The notes: generated by a model from the letters alone, not told the origin. A DNA stretch of 64,000 bases from Clostridium sp. K13 (GCF_019734195.1 NZ_JAASHM010000010.1:1-64000); one strand, 5' to 3'; positions 25,281 to 35,688 are shown, counted from the first letter of the stretch. Made by a program: numbers and translations.

Positions 25281-26453
25281 ATATTCTTCAAGAACAGACG
25301 TAAGTATATTAACTCCTTCTTTAACATCAGCAAGTGAAATATTTAATGGAGGAAGTAGTCTTACTACATTTTTACCAGCAGTTAATACTAGTAATCCATT
25401 TTCTAAAGCTTTCTTTTGAATAGTAGAAGAGTCTCCATTAATCTCTATTCCTATCATTAATCCTAAACCACGAATATCTTTTACTATTTCTAGATTTTTA
25501 TTTAAAATAGTTTGTTTAATAAATTCGCCTTTAAAAATGATTTCATTGTAAGAGTTAGTATTACAAAGTTCGTTTAAGACAGAAGATGCTCCAGCACATA
25601 CAACTGGATTTCCACCAAAGGTTGAACCATGATCGCCAGGTACAAATGTAGTTGAAAGTTTCTCAGTACATAAAACTGCCCCTATAGGAAGACCTGCCCC
25701 AAGGCCTTTAGCGCTAGTTACTATATCTGGTTGAATATTAAAGTTGTTGTATCCAAATGGCTTTCCAGTTCTAGCTATTCCGCATTGAACTTCATCAAAA
25801 ATTATTAATATGTCTTTTTCTTTAGCAAGTTTACAAGCTTCTAAAACAAAGCTTTTATCTAATGGATGTACACCGCCTTCACCTTGAATAGCTTCCATTA
25901 TAATTGCACAAACATCTGAAGTGAGATTTTCTTTTAAGTCATCTATAGAATTAGCAGGTGTATATTTAAATCCAGTAGGGAAGGGGAAGAAGTAGTTATG
26001 GAATTTATCTTGCCCTGTTGCTGTTAATGTAGCTAAAGTTCTACCGTGAAATGATTGATTTAGAGAAAGTATAGTACCTCTTTCTTTACCATATTTATTA
26101 AAACTATATTTTCTTGCAAGCTTAATAGCACATTCATTTGCTTCTGCGCCAGAGTTTGCAAAGAATACTTTGCTCATCCCAGAAAGCTGACAAAGTTTTT
26201 TTGCTAATAATACAGTAGAATTATTAGTAAAAATATTTGATAAATGTTGAAATGAATTTAGTTGAGATACTACTTCCTTCTTCCAAGCTTCGTTATTATA
26301 TCCTAATGAATTGACACCAATTCCACTAGTAAAATCTATATATTTTTTATTATTTTTATCAAATAAATATGATCCTTCACCATATGAAATTTCAATTGGT
26401 AAGGTAGCATAAGTATTCATTAGATATTGATTTTCTTCTTCAAATAAATTCAT
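25275..26453 (-). CDS. argD: Acetylornithine aminotransferase
   Basis: 392 residues, PLP-dependent class III aminotransferase that converts N-acetylglutamate semialdehyde to N-acetylornithine. Landmarks: FTSGIGVNSLGY at the N-terminus, SGAEANECAIKLAR, the FDEVQCGIARTG Asp region, and the PLP lysine in SAKGLGAGLPIG. It starts at 26453 behind GGGGGC. Fourth from the 5' side after argC-J-B, as expected from the pathway. Confidence 0.95.
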   Translation of the reverse strand: MNLFEEENQYLMNTYATLPIEISYGEGSYLFDKNNKKYIDFTSGIGVNSLGYNNEAWKKEVVSQLNSFQHLSNIFTNNSTVLLAKKLCQLSGMSKVFFANSGAEANECAIKLARKYSFNKYGKERGTILSLNQSFHGRTLATLTATGQDKFHNYFFPFPTGFKYTPANSIDDLKENLTSDVCAIIMEAIQGEGGVHPLDKSFVLEACKLAKEKDILIIFDEVQCGIARTGKPFGYNNFNIQPDIVTSAKGLGAGLPIGAVLCTEKLSTTFVPGDHGSTFGGNPVVCAGASSVLNELCNTNSYNEIIFKGEFIKQTILNKNLEIVKDIRGLGLMIGIEINGDSSTIQKKALENGLLVLTAGKNVVRLLPPLNISLADVKEGVNILTSVLEEYK

Positions 26454-26485
26454 TTTTAAATAGCCCCCGTTATAAAAATTAGTAG

Positions 26486-27340
26486 TTAGTAGATTTCTGT
26501 TCCTATTCCTTTTTCGGATAATAGTTCAAGTAGAATAGAGTGTTTAATTCTGCCATCAATTATATGAGCTTTTTTAACACCCATTCTTACTGATTCTACA
26601 CAGCAATTTATTTTTGGAATCATACCACCGTTAATTATTTTATCTACAGTTAATTTTGGAATTTGATGTAATCTTAAAGTTGAAATTAGAGTAGAAGAAT
26701 CAGAAGGATTTCTCATTACACCAGGTACATCAGTTAGAAGAATTAGTTTTTCTGCTTTTAATGCAGATGCAATTTTTGAAGCACAAGTATCAGCATTTAT
26801 GTTATAACTATTATCATCCTTTTCACCAATAGCAATAGAAGAAACTACCGGTATATAGCCAGAGTTCATTGATAGGTTTAAAAGATCTGTATTTACAGAA
26901 GTTATTTCCCCTACATAACCTAAGTCTATGTCTTTATTTAGCTTTGTTGCCTTAATCATACCTCCATCAATACCGGATAGACCTATTGCTTTGCCACCAT
27001 TTTTTTCAATAAGTTTAACTAAATCCTTATTTACTTTACCTGCTAAAACCATTTGAGCAACTTTTATTGTAGTTTCGTCAGTATATCTTAATCCATTTAT
27101 AAACTTACTTTCATGATTCATTTTAGCTAAAGTATTGCTAATATCAGGACCACCACCATGAACTATTATAGGATTAATTCCTATGCATTTCATAAGGATA
27201 ATATCATTTATTACAGTTTGAGTTAATTCATCATTAATCATGGCATTTCCACCATACTTTATTACAATAGTTTTACCGTAATATTCTTGTATATAAGGTA
27301 ATGCTTGTATTAATATATTTGCATGTTGAGCATAATTCAA
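26486..27340 (-). CDS. argB: Acetylglutamate kinase
   Basis: 284 residues starting at TTG 27340, preceded by GAGGAGG with 7-nt spacing; a TTG at 27370 in frame would place that site inside the protein. It phosphorylates N-acetylglutamate. Signatures are VIKYGGNAM near the N-terminus, IVHGGGPDIS, and INADTCASKIASAL. Arginine-inhibited ArgB enzymes carry an extra N-terminal helix; the short N-terminus here suggests it may lack that feedback site (inference). Confidence 0.94.
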   Translation of the reverse strand: MNYAQHANILIQALPYIQEYYGKTIVIKYGGNAMINDELTQTVINDIILMKCIGINPIIVHGGGPDISNTLAKMNHESKFINGLRYTDETTIKVAQMVLAGKVNKDLVKLIEKNGGKAIGLSGIDGGMIKATKLNKDIDLGYVGEITSVNTDLLNLSMNSGYIPVVSSIAIGEKDDNSYNINADTCASKIASALKAEKLILLTDVPGVMRNPSDSSTLISTLRLHQIPKLTVDKIINGGMIPKINCCVESVRMGVKKAHIIDGRIKHSILLELLSEKGIGTEIY

Positions 27341-27401
27341 TTTAATTCCTCCTCTTTCCTGATGGGTCAATCCAATATATAAATTGATCCCTCAGGTAAA
27401 A

Positions 27402-28631
27402 TTAACTACGGTAGTCGCCGTTTATTTTTACATAGTCATAAGTTAAATCACAACCCCAAGTTGTAACTTCTGATAGTCCTTGTTTCATATCTATTAAAAT
27501 TTTAATTTCATCTTGTAATAAAATTTCCTTTGCTTTTGCTTCATCAAAATTTACTGATGAACCATCAATGCAAACTATAATTTCACCTGCATTGCTTGCA
27601 AATGAAACATCAACTTTTTCAGGATCAAAGTCGATACCTGAATAGCCTAATGCACAAAGTATTCTTCCCCAGTTAGCATCACTACCAAAGATTGCAGCTT
27701 TAACAAGACTTGAAGTAACGACACTTTTAGATAGAGTTTCAGCATCTTCTATAGAATTAGCATTACTAACAGTGCATTCTATAAGTTTGGTGGCACCTTC
27801 ACCATCTTTAGCAATTTTTTTTGAAATATAAATATTTAAAGTTGTTAATGCTTCTAAAAATAAATTATAGTCTTCATTCTTTTCTATAATAGTTTCATTA
27901 TCAGCAAGTCCATTTGCCATAATTAAAACCATATCATTAGTACTAGAATCACCATCAACACTTATTCTGTTATAAGAAATATTAACACTTTGTTTTAATG
28001 CTTCTTTTAATAATGCAGGAGATATTGAAATATCAGTTGTTATAAAAGAAAGCATAGTAGCCATGTTTGGATGTATCATACCAGAACCTTTAGCCATAGC
28101 AGCTATGGTGATTTTTTTACCACCAACTTCAATTTCTATTCCAGCTTGTTTTTCAATAGTATCAGTAGTCATAATTGCCATAGATGCATTTTTAGCACCT
28201 TGAATTTCGCTAGATAAATTATTTACCAATTGAGGAATTCCATCTTTTATTACATCTATATTTAGGGGTACTCCAATAACTCCAGTAGAAGCAACCAGTA
28301 CATTATCATTTTTTATATTTAATTCTTTAGCACAAAGGTTAGCCATTTTTTTTGCCTTTGATAGACCATCATCACCATTGCAAGTATTAGCATTTCCACT
28401 ATTAATAATTATTGCTTGAGCTTTTTTATTAACTAGGTGTTGTTTAGTTACTGTAAGTGGAGCACCTTTTACTTTGTTTTTGGTATAAACTCCACAGGAA
28501 GTAGCAACAACATCAGAATATATTAAAGCTAAATCCTTTTTTAATAAGCTTTTTTTTAATCCACAGTGAACTCCTGATGCTTTAAAACCCGCAGGAGAAG
28601 TCACAGTTAAATTTTCATCTATATTAATCAT
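27402..28631 (-). CDS. argJ: Bifunctional ornithine acetyltransferase / N-acetylglutamate synthase
   Basis: 409 residues. It transfers acetyl from N-acetylornithine to glutamate, and bifunctional forms also use acetyl-CoA. The precursor self-cleaves before the catalytic Thr in KGSGMIHPNMATMLSF (near 180-195). N-terminal TSPAGFKASGV and C-terminal GSDANWGRILCALGYSG are conserved. With no argA or argE in the cluster, a bifunctional enzyme would complete the pathway. Confidence 0.95.
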   Translation of the reverse strand: MINIDENLTVTSPAGFKASGVHCGLKKSLLKKDLALIYSDVVATSCGVYTKNKVKGAPLTVTKQHLVNKKAQAIIINSGNANTCNGDDGLSKAKKMANLCAKELNIKNDNVLVASTGVIGVPLNIDVIKDGIPQLVNNLSSEIQGAKNASMAIMTTDTIEKQAGIEIEVGGKKITIAAMAKGSGMIHPNMATMLSFITTDISISPALLKEALKQSVNISYNRISVDGDSSTNDMVLIMANGLADNETIIEKNEDYNLFLEALTTLNIYISKKIAKDGEGATKLIECTVSNANSIEDAETLSKSVVTSSLVKAAIFGSDANWGRILCALGYSGIDFDPEKVDVSFASNAGEIIVCIDGSSVNFDEAKAKEILLQDEIKILIDMKQGLSEVTTWGCDLTYDYVKINGDYRS

Positions 28632-28651
28632 AAAAATTACACATCCTTTAA

Positions 28652-29686
28652 TTAAAAACTAGGAGCTATTAGTTTAAGTCCAGTATTTTCAGGAAGTCCC
28701 AATAACAAGTTCATATTTTGAATAGCTTGTCCAGCAGCTCCTTTAACCATATTATCTATAACACTAACAATTATTATTTTGTTTTTTCTATAATTTTGAT
28801 GAATAGAAATATGACAATTATTTGTATATTTAACGTGTTTTATTTCAGCAGTTTGACCTAATGGTAGTACATGGACAAACTCTTCGTTTTCATATTGGTT
28901 TATATATATTTCATGAATTTTTTCTAAGGTAAGTTGATCTTTAGGTTCGCAATAGATTGTAGAAAGTATTCCTCTATTGATAGGTAATAGGTGAGGAGTA
29001 AATGTTACTTCTACATTTTCATTTGCCATATATGATAGGGTTTGTTCAATTTCAGGAGTATGCCTGTGACTACCAATGCCGTATGCAGCAAAGTTTTCGT
29101 TGGCTTCCGCAAAGTGAGTTTTTAAGGAAAGCCCTCTTCCAGTACCAGTAATTCCTGATTTTGAATCACAAATTATATTTTGAGTATTAATTAGTTTATT
29201 TTTTAATAGTGGCATAAGGCCTAGTGAAATGCTTGTAGGATAACAACCAGGATTAGCAACTATATTATATTCTTTAACTTTAGAACCATTAAATTCTGGT
29301 AGTCCATATACACTATCTTTATGAATAGTTTTACATGTGAATTTTTTTCCATACCACTCTTCATAAGAATTTTCAGATTCTAATCTAAAATCAGCCCCAA
29401 GATCTATTACCTTTTTATTTTTGCTTATTGCTTCATCTGCAATTTCCTCACTTAATCCATGAGGAAGAGCAGTAAATATAATATCAGATTTTTCAATAAC
29501 TTCACTTTTATCTTCACATACTAAAGTTGTTTTATTAAAAAAGCTTTTGTATACAGAGCTTATCTCCTCATCTTTAAAAGTAGAGGAGGAGATAGCGGTA
29601 ACTGTAACCTTATCATGATTAAGTAAAAGCCTTAGTAATTCAACCCCAACGTATCCTGTAGCACCAATTATTCCTACTTTAAACAT
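28652..29686 (-). CDS. argC: N-acetyl-gamma-glutamyl-phosphate reductase
   Basis: 344 residues. NADPH-dependent reduction of acetylglutamyl phosphate. N-terminal Rossmann motif [18 protein letters not shown], catalytic Cys in [11 protein letters not shown] (near 148), and HRHTPEIEQ. It starts at 29686 behind AAGGAG and overlaps the end of argH by 13 nt, so the two are coupled. Confidence 0.95.
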   Translation of the reverse strand: MFKVGIIGATGYVGVELLRLLLNHDKVTVTAISSSTFKDEEISSVYKSFFNKTTLVCEDKSEVIEKSDIIFTALPHGLSEEIADEAISKNKKVIDLGADFRLESENSYEEWYGKKFTCKTIHKDSVYGLPEFNGSKVKEYNIVANPGCYPTSISLGLMPLLKNKLINTQNIICDSKSGITGTGRGLSLKTHFAEANENFAAYGIGSHRHTPEIEQTLSYMANENVEVTFTPHLLPINRGILSTIYCEPKDQLTLEKIHEIYINQYENEEFVHVLPLGQTAEIKHVKYTNNCHISIHQNYRKNKIIIVSVIDNMVKGAAGQAIQNMNLLLGLPENTGLKLIAPSF

Positions 29687-31074
29687 GATAAATTCTCCTT
29701 ATTTTCTTTTATAAAGTTTTCTAAAACTTCTATTTGCATTTTAACAGATGAAGAACTAGGTCCCCCAATGACACTTCTTTCTTCAACACAAGTTAATAAA
29801 TCAATTGCTTTATATATATCTTCTTCAAAAATAGGAGAGAAGTCTTTAAATTCAGCCATACTTAAATCATCTATAGCAATATCTTTATTTATACAATAAA
29901 GAACTATTCTACCTACAACTTCATGAGCATTTCTAAAGGCCATACCTTTTTTAACAAGATAGTCAGCAACATCGGTAGCATTTGTAAATCCACCAGATGC
30001 AGATTTTTTCATATTAGCTTTTTTTACTTTCATAGTTTTAATCATTCCATTAAAGGTTTGAAGTGAAAGAAGAGCAGTATCTAAACCGTCAAATAATGCT
30101 TCTTTATCCTCTTGCATATCTTTATTGTAAGCTAAAGGGATACCTTTCATAACTGTAAGTAAAGTCATTAAATCTCCATAAACTCGTGCACTTTTACCTC
30201 TAACTAATTCTGCAACATCAGGATTTTTCTTTTGAGGCATTATACTACTTCCTGTACTATAACTATCATCAAGTTCAATAAAGTTAAATTCACCAGTACA
30301 CCAAAGTATAATTTCTTCAGAAAATCTTGATAAGTGCATCATAATTAATGAAAGTGAAGATAATGTTTCGATTGCATAATCTCTATCTGAAACAGAATCT
30401 AAACTATTAAGTGTAATTTTAGAAAAGCCAAGCTCTGATGCTACAAACTCTCTATCAATAGGGTATGTAGATGTTGCTAAGGCACCACTTCCAAGTGGCA
30501 TTTCATCAAGTCTTTTATAGGCATCAAAAAGTCTTCCGATATCCCTTTTAAACATTTCACAATATGCTAAGATATGATGTGCAAAAGTAATTGGTTGAGC
30601 TTTTTGCATATGAGTATATCCTGGCATTATTGTATTTATATTTTCATTAGCTTTTTCTAATAATGTTTCATGAAGCTTTAAAACTTCATTTATTATAATT
30701 TGAATATATTTCTTTAAATAAAGCTTTGTATCTAAAGTAACTTGATCATTTCTACTTCTACCAGTATGAAGCTTTTTACCTTCATCACCAATATAGTAAG
30801 TCAGAATGCTTTCAATAAAGCTATGAATATCTTCTGAATCATTATCTATTTCTATAGTATTATTATTAATTCTTATTAATATTTCTTTTAAGCCTTCAAC
30901 TATTTTTTCACTATCTTCAGAAGGAATAATACCTTGCTTTCCAAGCATTTTAACATGAGCAAGGCTACCTTCTATATCTTCCTTATACATTCTTGAATCA
31001 ATTGAAATTGAGGAGTTAAAGGTATTAACGAGCTTATTAACTCCCTCTGTAAATCTTCCGCCCCAAAGTTTCAT
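29674..31074 (-). CDS. argH: Argininosuccinate lyase
   Basis: 466 residues. Cleaves argininosuccinate to arginine and fumarate. The fumarase/aspartase superfamily signature [12 protein letters not shown] is intact, with [10 protein letters not shown] and [11 protein letters not shown] upstream. The C-terminus extends 10-20 residues past usual forms. The first ATG follows argG by 2 bases. Confidence 0.96.
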   Translation of the reverse strand: MKLWGGRFTEGVNKLVNTFNSSISIDSRMYKEDIEGSLAHVKMLGKQGIIPSEDSEKIVEGLKEILIRINNNTIEIDNDSEDIHSFIESILTYYIGDEGKKLHTGRSRNDQVTLDTKLYLKKYIQIIINEVLKLHETLLEKANENINTIMPGYTHMQKAQPITFAHHILAYCEMFKRDIGRLFDAYKRLDEMPLGSGALATSTYPIDREFVASELGFSKITLNSLDSVSDRDYAIETLSSLSLIMMHLSRFSEEIILWCTGEFNFIELDDSYSTGSSIMPQKKNPDVAELVRGKSARVYGDLMTLLTVMKGIPLAYNKDMQEDKEALFDGLDTALLSLQTFNGMIKTMKVKKANMKKSASGGFTNATDVADYLVKKGMAFRNAHEVVGRIVLYCINKDIAIDDLSMAEFKDFSPIFEEDIYKAIDLLTCVEERSVIGGPSSSSVKMQIEVLENFIKENKENLSCLK

Positions 31075-31076
31075 TT

Positions 31077-32300
31077 TTATTTCTCCTGTTTCTTTAAAGA
31101 TTCTTTCATCTTTGAATTTACTACTGTTGGTAAACCATAAAGATTAATAAATCCTTCAGAATCCTTTTGATTATATACGCCATCTTCACCGAAAGTAGCA
31201 TATTCTTCGCTATATAATGAATAAGGAGATGTCATTCCGGCATTAATAATATTGCCTTTGTATAGTTTAAGCTTAACTTCACCAGTAACAGTTTCTTGAG
31301 TTTTATCAACAAAAGCTGAAAGACTTTCTCTAAGTGGAGTGAACCATTCACCGTTATAAACTAAATCAGCAAACTTTAATGCAATTGATTGTTTAAAGTG
31401 ATGAGTATCTTTATCTAAGCAAATTTCTTCTAAATCAGCATGTGCTTTATAAAGAATAGTTCCACCTGGAGTTTCGTAAACACCTCTTGATTTCATACCA
31501 ACAAGTCTGTTTTCTACCATATCCATAATACCAATGGCGTTTTCTCCACCAACTTTATTTAATTCCTCTATTAATTTAACACCATCCATCTTTACACCAT
31601 TAAGTGCAACTGGAATACCTTTTTCAAAGGTTAAAGTAATATAAGTTGCTTCGTTAGGTGCAGATTCTAATGTATTACACATTTCTAGAATTTTATCATA
31701 CTTAGGTTCATTTTCAGGAAATTCTAAATCTAAACCTTCATGACTTAAATGCCATAAGTTTTTATCTTTACTATAGTTAGTTTCATAAGTAATCTTTATT
31801 GGAATTTCTCTATCTAAGGCATATTGAATTTCTTCTTCACGAGATTTAATATCCCAAATTCTCCAAGGTGCTATAATTGGCATTTCTGGTGCAAAGTTTT
31901 TAACTGCAAGTTCAAAACGAACTTGATCGTTTCCTTTACCAGTACAACCATGACAAATTGCATCAGCCCCTTCTTTTTCTGCAATTTCAACAAGTCTCTT
32001 TCCGATTAAAGGTCTAGCAAAAGAAGTTCCAAGTAAATATTTTCCTTCATACACTGCCCCAGCTTGAAGTGTAGGGAAGATATAGTCGTAAACAAATTCC
32101 TTTGTTAAATCTTCAATATAAATTTTTGATGCCCCAGTTTTTAATGCTTTTTCTTCTAATCCTTCTAGTTCATCAGCTTGGCCAACATTACCAACTACTG
32201 CAATAACTTCACAACCGTAATTTTCTTTAAGCCAAGAGATTATAATTGATGTATCTAATCCTCCTGAATAAGCTAAAACAACTTTATTAAATTTTTTCAT
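31077..32300 (-). CDS. argG: Argininosuccinate synthase
   Basis: 407 residues, ATP-dependent condensation of citrulline and aspartate. The N-type ATP pyrophosphatase P-loop [10 protein letters not shown] is at 10-19. Conserved [13 protein letters not shown] and NLWHLSHEG follow. It is the first gene of the arginine operon and starts behind GGGGGC at 32310-32305, just after a hairpin repeat in the leader. Confidence 0.96.
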   Translation of the reverse strand: MKKFNKVVLAYSGGLDTSIIISWLKENYGCEVIAVVGNVGQADELEGLEEKALKTGASKIYIEDLTKEFVYDYIFPTLQAGAVYEGKYLLGTSFARPLIGKRLVEIAEKEGADAICHGCTGKGNDQVRFELAVKNFAPEMPIIAPWRIWDIKSREEEIQYALDREIPIKITYETNYSKDKNLWHLSHEGLDLEFPENEPKYDKILEMCNTLESAPNEATYITLTFEKGIPVALNGVKMDGVKLIEELNKVGGENAIGIMDMVENRLVGMKSRGVYETPGGTILYKAHADLEEICLDKDTHHFKQSIALKFADLVYNGEWFTPLRESLSAFVDKTQETVTGEVKLKLYKGNIINAGMTSPYSLYSEEYATFGEDGVYNQKDSEGFINLYGLPTVVNSKMKESLKKQEK

Positions 32301-32322
32301 ATATAAAAGCCCCCTTTAAAAT

Positions 32323-32413
32323 AGTTAGTAGTTATTAGTTATTAGTTAATAGCTAAGGAGGAAACTCAAAGGAGAGTATATTCATTAAGCTATAACTTAT
32401 AACTTTTAACTAG
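32323..32413. repeat. Imperfect palindromic repeat in the argG leader (copy A)
   Basis: A roughly 90-bp A/T-rich inverted repeat with arms made of AGTTA/TAACT words (for example AGTTAGTAGTTATTAG on one side, TAACTTATAACTTTTAAC on the other). It lies between the arg promoter and the argG ribosome binding site. A related copy, same orientation to the gene, precedes cysE (56233-56310). Confidence 0.6.
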
Positions 32414-32444
32414 TAAAAATAGCTATGTATTCTTGATGTTTATA

Positions 32445-32473
32445 ATTATACAAAATGATGAATAATTATGCAA
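32445..32473 (-). promoter_or_regulatory. Sigma-A promoter of the arginine operon
   Basis: On the minus strand TTGCAT (32473-32468) and TATAAT (32450-32445) with a 17-base spacer. It lies about 150 bases upstream of argG, so the mRNA has a long leader holding the palindromic repeat. Confidence 0.75.
32459..32472. promoter_or_regulatory. ARG box (ArgR/AhrC operator)
   Basis: TGAATAATTATGCA matches the consensus half-palindrome TGAATWWWWATTCA with one mismatch and overlaps the -35 box and spacer of the arg promoter. Arginine-dependent repression by ArgR is inferred; the argR gene is not in the window. Three further TATGCA words (32570-32608) upstream may be auxiliary sites. Confidence 0.65.
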
Positions 32474-32605
32474 TAGAAAAAAGGAAATTTTATAAAATAA
32501 TTAATTAAGGGCTTTAAAACCAAGTGAAATCAAAGGTTTTGCTTAATGGATAAAAATGTTTATGCAAATTATTTAAAAAATATGCATAAATATTATTAGA
32601 TATAT

Positions 32606-32642
32606 GCAAAAAGCAAAAGGAGTTTATGCCTTTTGCTTTTTT
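32606..32642. terminator. Terminator between the arg promoter region and the DUF4363 gene
   Basis: AAAAGCAAAAGG (32609-32620) pairs with CCTTTTGCTTTT (32629-32640), with A/T runs on both sides. It terminates the DUF421-DUF4363 pair. Confidence 0.8.
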
Positions 32643-33021
32643 AAAATATGTTTTGAATGTTAGGAACTTGAAGTTCTTTCATATGCTCGGTACTATATTT
32701 TAATAAATGAAGTGAAGCTTCAGTTTCACTTGAATCATCTTTTTCTATGTATACAGTTAACTTTAAAGCCTCGTTTAACATTACATCATAATCCATATGA
32801 TTAATATAAATAGATGCAATACTACCTTTATCTTGAATTAGATTAAAAATAGCCATAGCATCTTCAAAGCTTTTTTCTTTTGTAGAATAATCGATACTTT
32901 TTTCCATTTCATCACACATATTTATAACATCAGTACAAAGATTTTTAAAACTTATATCTGTATAAGTTAAAAAGCCTAATAACAATATAAAAAGAAAAAT
33001 AGAAAATAATGAATTCTTCAT
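32641..33021 (-). CDS. DUF4363 family protein
   Basis: 126 residues. An N-terminal hydrophobic segment (about 5-20) acts as anchor, and the rest is helical and acidic, like DUF4363 proteins that accompany DUF421/YetF genes. The ATG overlaps the TGA of the DUF421 gene by 4 nt (ATGA), so the two are coupled. Function unknown; probably acts with its neighbour at the membrane. Confidence 0.75.
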   Translation of the reverse strand: MKNSLFSIFLFILLLGFLTYTDISFKNLCTDVINMCDEMEKSIDYSTKEKSFEDAMAIFNLIQDKGSIASIYINHMDYDVMLNEALKLTVYIEKDDSSETEASLHLLKYSTEHMKELQVPNIQNIF

Positions 33022-33899
33022 TTTTTAGCTCCTTTTTCATTTTTATCGTATAATTGATAAACAAATTTTCCTTGAGTATCAATCATAGCAATTAGTACAT
33101 CTTTAATTGAATCAATATGATGTTTTTTTAATTCATGTTCAATCCAAACTTTATTTCTACCGCTAGTAGTAAGAGCATTATTATTAACATGCCCATCTAA
33201 GACATAAATTATAGGTAATCTAGGTGGTTGGCTAGAATTACTAGAGTTTGATGAAGATGAAGTATTACTTCCACTAGAACTAGTAGAATTACTTTTTTTA
33301 TTGTTTTTAGAAGAACTCTCACTTCCAGAAGCATTGCTATTAGTATTTTGAGTATTATTAGAGCTACTTTGGGCAGATGAAGAGTTCTTGCTTCCTGATG
33401 ATAATGGTTGTGTATTAGAGCTACAAGCAGCATCAACAGAAGCGCCACTAGAGCTACTTTGAGAAGTTAAAAATGATAACTGACCATTATTTTCTAATAT
33501 TGCATATTGAATTTCATTTAAATCAAAATATCCAGCAAGTCTTAGTTCTTCCATAAGTTCATCTAAATTTATTTGTTGTTTTTTGAGAGCCTGATAATTT
33601 ATTTTACCTTTACAAACTAAAATACAAGGTTCACCTTCAAGTATTTTTCGAGTAAATTGACTTTTAAGTTGAAGTTGAGTTAACACTGTTTTTATAAATA
33701 ACAAGGTAACTATTGGAATAATACCAAGAATTAAAGGTAATCTAGTATCTTGCATGGGAAGGGCTGCTAAATCTGATATCATTATTGTTATAACAAATTC
33801 ATAGGGTTGCAATTCACCAATTTGCCTTTTACCCATCAATCTCATTACAAGTATTACTAAGAAATATAAAAAAGCAGTTCTTATTAGAACAATGAACAT
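33018..33899 (-). CDS. DUF421/YetF-like membrane protein with a Ser/Asn-rich insertion
   Basis: 293 residues. Three N-terminal transmembrane helices (about 3-70), then the YetF domain with LILGIIP, QLQLKSQFTRKILEGEPCIL and LDELMEELR. Residues 147-225 (33225-33461) are almost entirely Ser, Asn, Gly, Lys and Thr and look disordered. After it the normal fold resumes (PRLPIIYVLDGHVNN, VWIEHELKKH), ending in a conserved small domain. Most relatives join these halves without such a spacer. YetF proteins affect spore germination or envelope function in bacilli; the exact role is unknown. Confidence 0.85.
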   Translation of the reverse strand: MFIVLIRTAFLYFLVILVMRLMGKRQIGELQPYEFVITIMISDLAALPMQDTRLPLILGIIPIVTLLFIKTVLTQLQLKSQFTRKILEGEPCILVCKGKINYQALKKQQINLDELMEELRLAGYFDLNEIQYAILENNGQLSFLTSQSSSSGASVDAACSSNTQPLSSGSKNSSSAQSSSNNTQNTNSNASGSESSSKNNKKSNSTSSSGSNTSSSSNSSNSSQPPRLPIIYVLDGHVNNNALTTSGRNKVWIEHELKKHHIDSIKDVLIAMIDTQGKFVYQLYDKNEKGAKK

Positions 33900-34191
33900 A
33901 ATTAAATCACCTCTTAATTAAGTATTTGTAAAAAAAATACTTTTATTCCTAAGTGAGATTCTAAATTTTATATTTGGTTACTATAAGTTATATGAAACTC
34001 TAAATTTTTAATGAAAAATATAGCAATTTTACTATATAAAATAATAGAATAATTCTTAAAGCCGTATATAATAAGAGTATAGAGAAATTATTTTTAATAA
34101 TTATGATGAAACAAAATTTCGCACTAAATTTTATAATATAATTTTTTTGTTAATCAATGGTATTATAAGGGTTTAGAAGGGTGGAGTAAGG

Positions 34192-35688
34192 ATGAAAGAA
34201 AATATTAATTTAGTAAACACTAAGAATGAATCTATTGAAAAAGACTATACAAGAACATTACAATTTATCTTTATTAAAGCTACTTTGGATTTGTTTCCAA
34301 ATGCCAAAATAACAATACAACATAGTGTAGGTAAGGGTATATTTGGAGAAATATTTAAAGAAAATGCTCTTAATGAAAAAGATATAGAAAATATAAAATT
34401 AAAAATGCAAGAGCTAATAAATAGAGATTTACCTATTAATAAAATTAAAGTTACAAAAGAAGAAGCCATTAATATTTTTAAGTCTTATAATATGAGTGAT
34501 AAAGTTCTTTTATTAGAGCAAGTAGATTTTAAAACAGTTAATTTATATGAATTAGACGGAAGATATGACTATTTTTATGGGCACATGACTAAAAAAACAA
34601 GTGACATAAAGGCTTTTGATTTAATTTATTATGAAAATGGGTTTATATTAAGAAGACCTAATGATTATCAAACCTTTACTTTATCAGAATTTGTTGAGCA
34701 AAGAAAAATGACAAAAATATTTAGAGAAACTGAAAAGTGGTTAGATATTTTAGATGTAGGAAATGTGGGAGCATTGAATGATAAAATTGATAAGGGAGAA
34801 TTAATTAATTTAGTAATGATTTCTGAAGCTTTACATGAAAAGAAAATTGCAGAAATTGCTGATAAAATTAATTCTAAGGAAGATGTTAAATTAGTATTAA
34901 TTGCAGGCCCAAGTTCTTCAGGAAAAACAACCTTTGCTAATAGATTAGGAATTCAATTACGAGTTAATGGAATTACACCAATACCAATATCGTTAGATGA
35001 TTATTTTGTAAATAGAGATCAAACGCCAGTAGATGAAAATGGAGAGTATGATTTTGAAACAATTGGATCAGTAGATACAGAATTATTTAATAAACATTTA
35101 AATTTGATATTACAAGGTGAAGAGGTTGAAATTCCAGAATTTAATTTTATAAAGGGTGAAAGAGAATGGGTTGGAAAGAAAGTTAAATTGCCTTCAAATG
35201 GAGTTATTATAGTGGAAGGGATTCATGGATTAAATCCTATATTAACAGCTCATATTGATGAAAAATATAAATTTAGAGTTTATATTTCAGCATTAACTCA
35301 ATTAAATTTAGATAATCATAATAGAATTACTACAACAGATGTAAGAAGAATTAGAAGAATTGTAAGGGATCAATTATCAAGAGGTCACGGAGCTGAAGAT
35401 ACCTTAAAGATGTGGCATAAGATAAAAAGAGGTGAAGAAAAAAATATTTTTGTTTACCAAGAAGAAGCAGACGTAATGTTTAATTCTACTTTAGTCTATG
35501 AGTTATGTGTATTAAAAAAATATGCACTTGAAGAACTTAATAAAATTAAAGAAGATAGTATAGTCTATGATGAAGCTAAAAGGCTAAAGGCTTTATTAGG
35601 GTTCTTCAGAGAGGTTGATAAAAATGTTGTTCCTGAAAATTCAATTTTAAGAGAGTTTATTGGAGGAAGCATTTTTTATAAATACTAA
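34192..35688 (+). CDS. Uridine kinase-like nucleoside kinase (ThrRS-SAD-like N-terminus)
   Basis: 498 residues starting at ATG 34192, behind GGGTGG. Residues 15-200 resemble the editing-domain-like region seen in clostridial proteins of this type (HSVGKGIFGEIF, YYENGFILRRPNDY). Residues 225-420 form a uridine kinase fold, with Walker A AGPSSSGKTTFANRLG near 238 and SLDDYFVNRDQTP. Many relatives carry an additional N-terminal TGS domain of about 55 residues, which is absent here. Substrate is probably a nucleoside, but no biochemical role is established for this architecture. Confidence 0.85.
   Translation: MKENINLVNTKNESIEKDYTRTLQFIFIKATLDLFPNAKITIQHSVGKGIFGEIFKENALNEKDIENIKLKMQELINRDLPINKIKVTKEEAINIFKSYNMSDKVLLLEQVDFKTVNLYELDGRYDYFYGHMTKKTSDIKAFDLIYYENGFILRRPNDYQTFTLSEFVEQRKMTKIFRETEKWLDILDVGNVGALNDKIDKGELINLVMISEALHEKKIAEIADKINSKEDVKLVLIAGPSSSGKTTFANRLGIQLRVNGITPIPISLDDYFVNRDQTPVDENGEYDFETIGSVDTELFNKHLNLILQGEEVEIPEFNFIKGEREWVGKKVKLPSNGVIIVEGIHGLNPILTAHIDEKYKFRVYISALTQLNLDNHNRITTTDVRRIRRIVRDQLSRGHGAEDTLKMWHKIKRGEEKNIFVYQEEADVMFNSTLVYELCVLKKYALEELNKIKEDSIVYDEAKRLKALLGFFREVDKNVVPENSILREFIGGSIFYKY

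Noticed and set aside
25190-25333. N-terminal extension of argF up to 25333
   Set aside because: Would overlap argD, lacks a ribosome binding site and adds non-homologous residues; ATG 25189 has GGGGGC.
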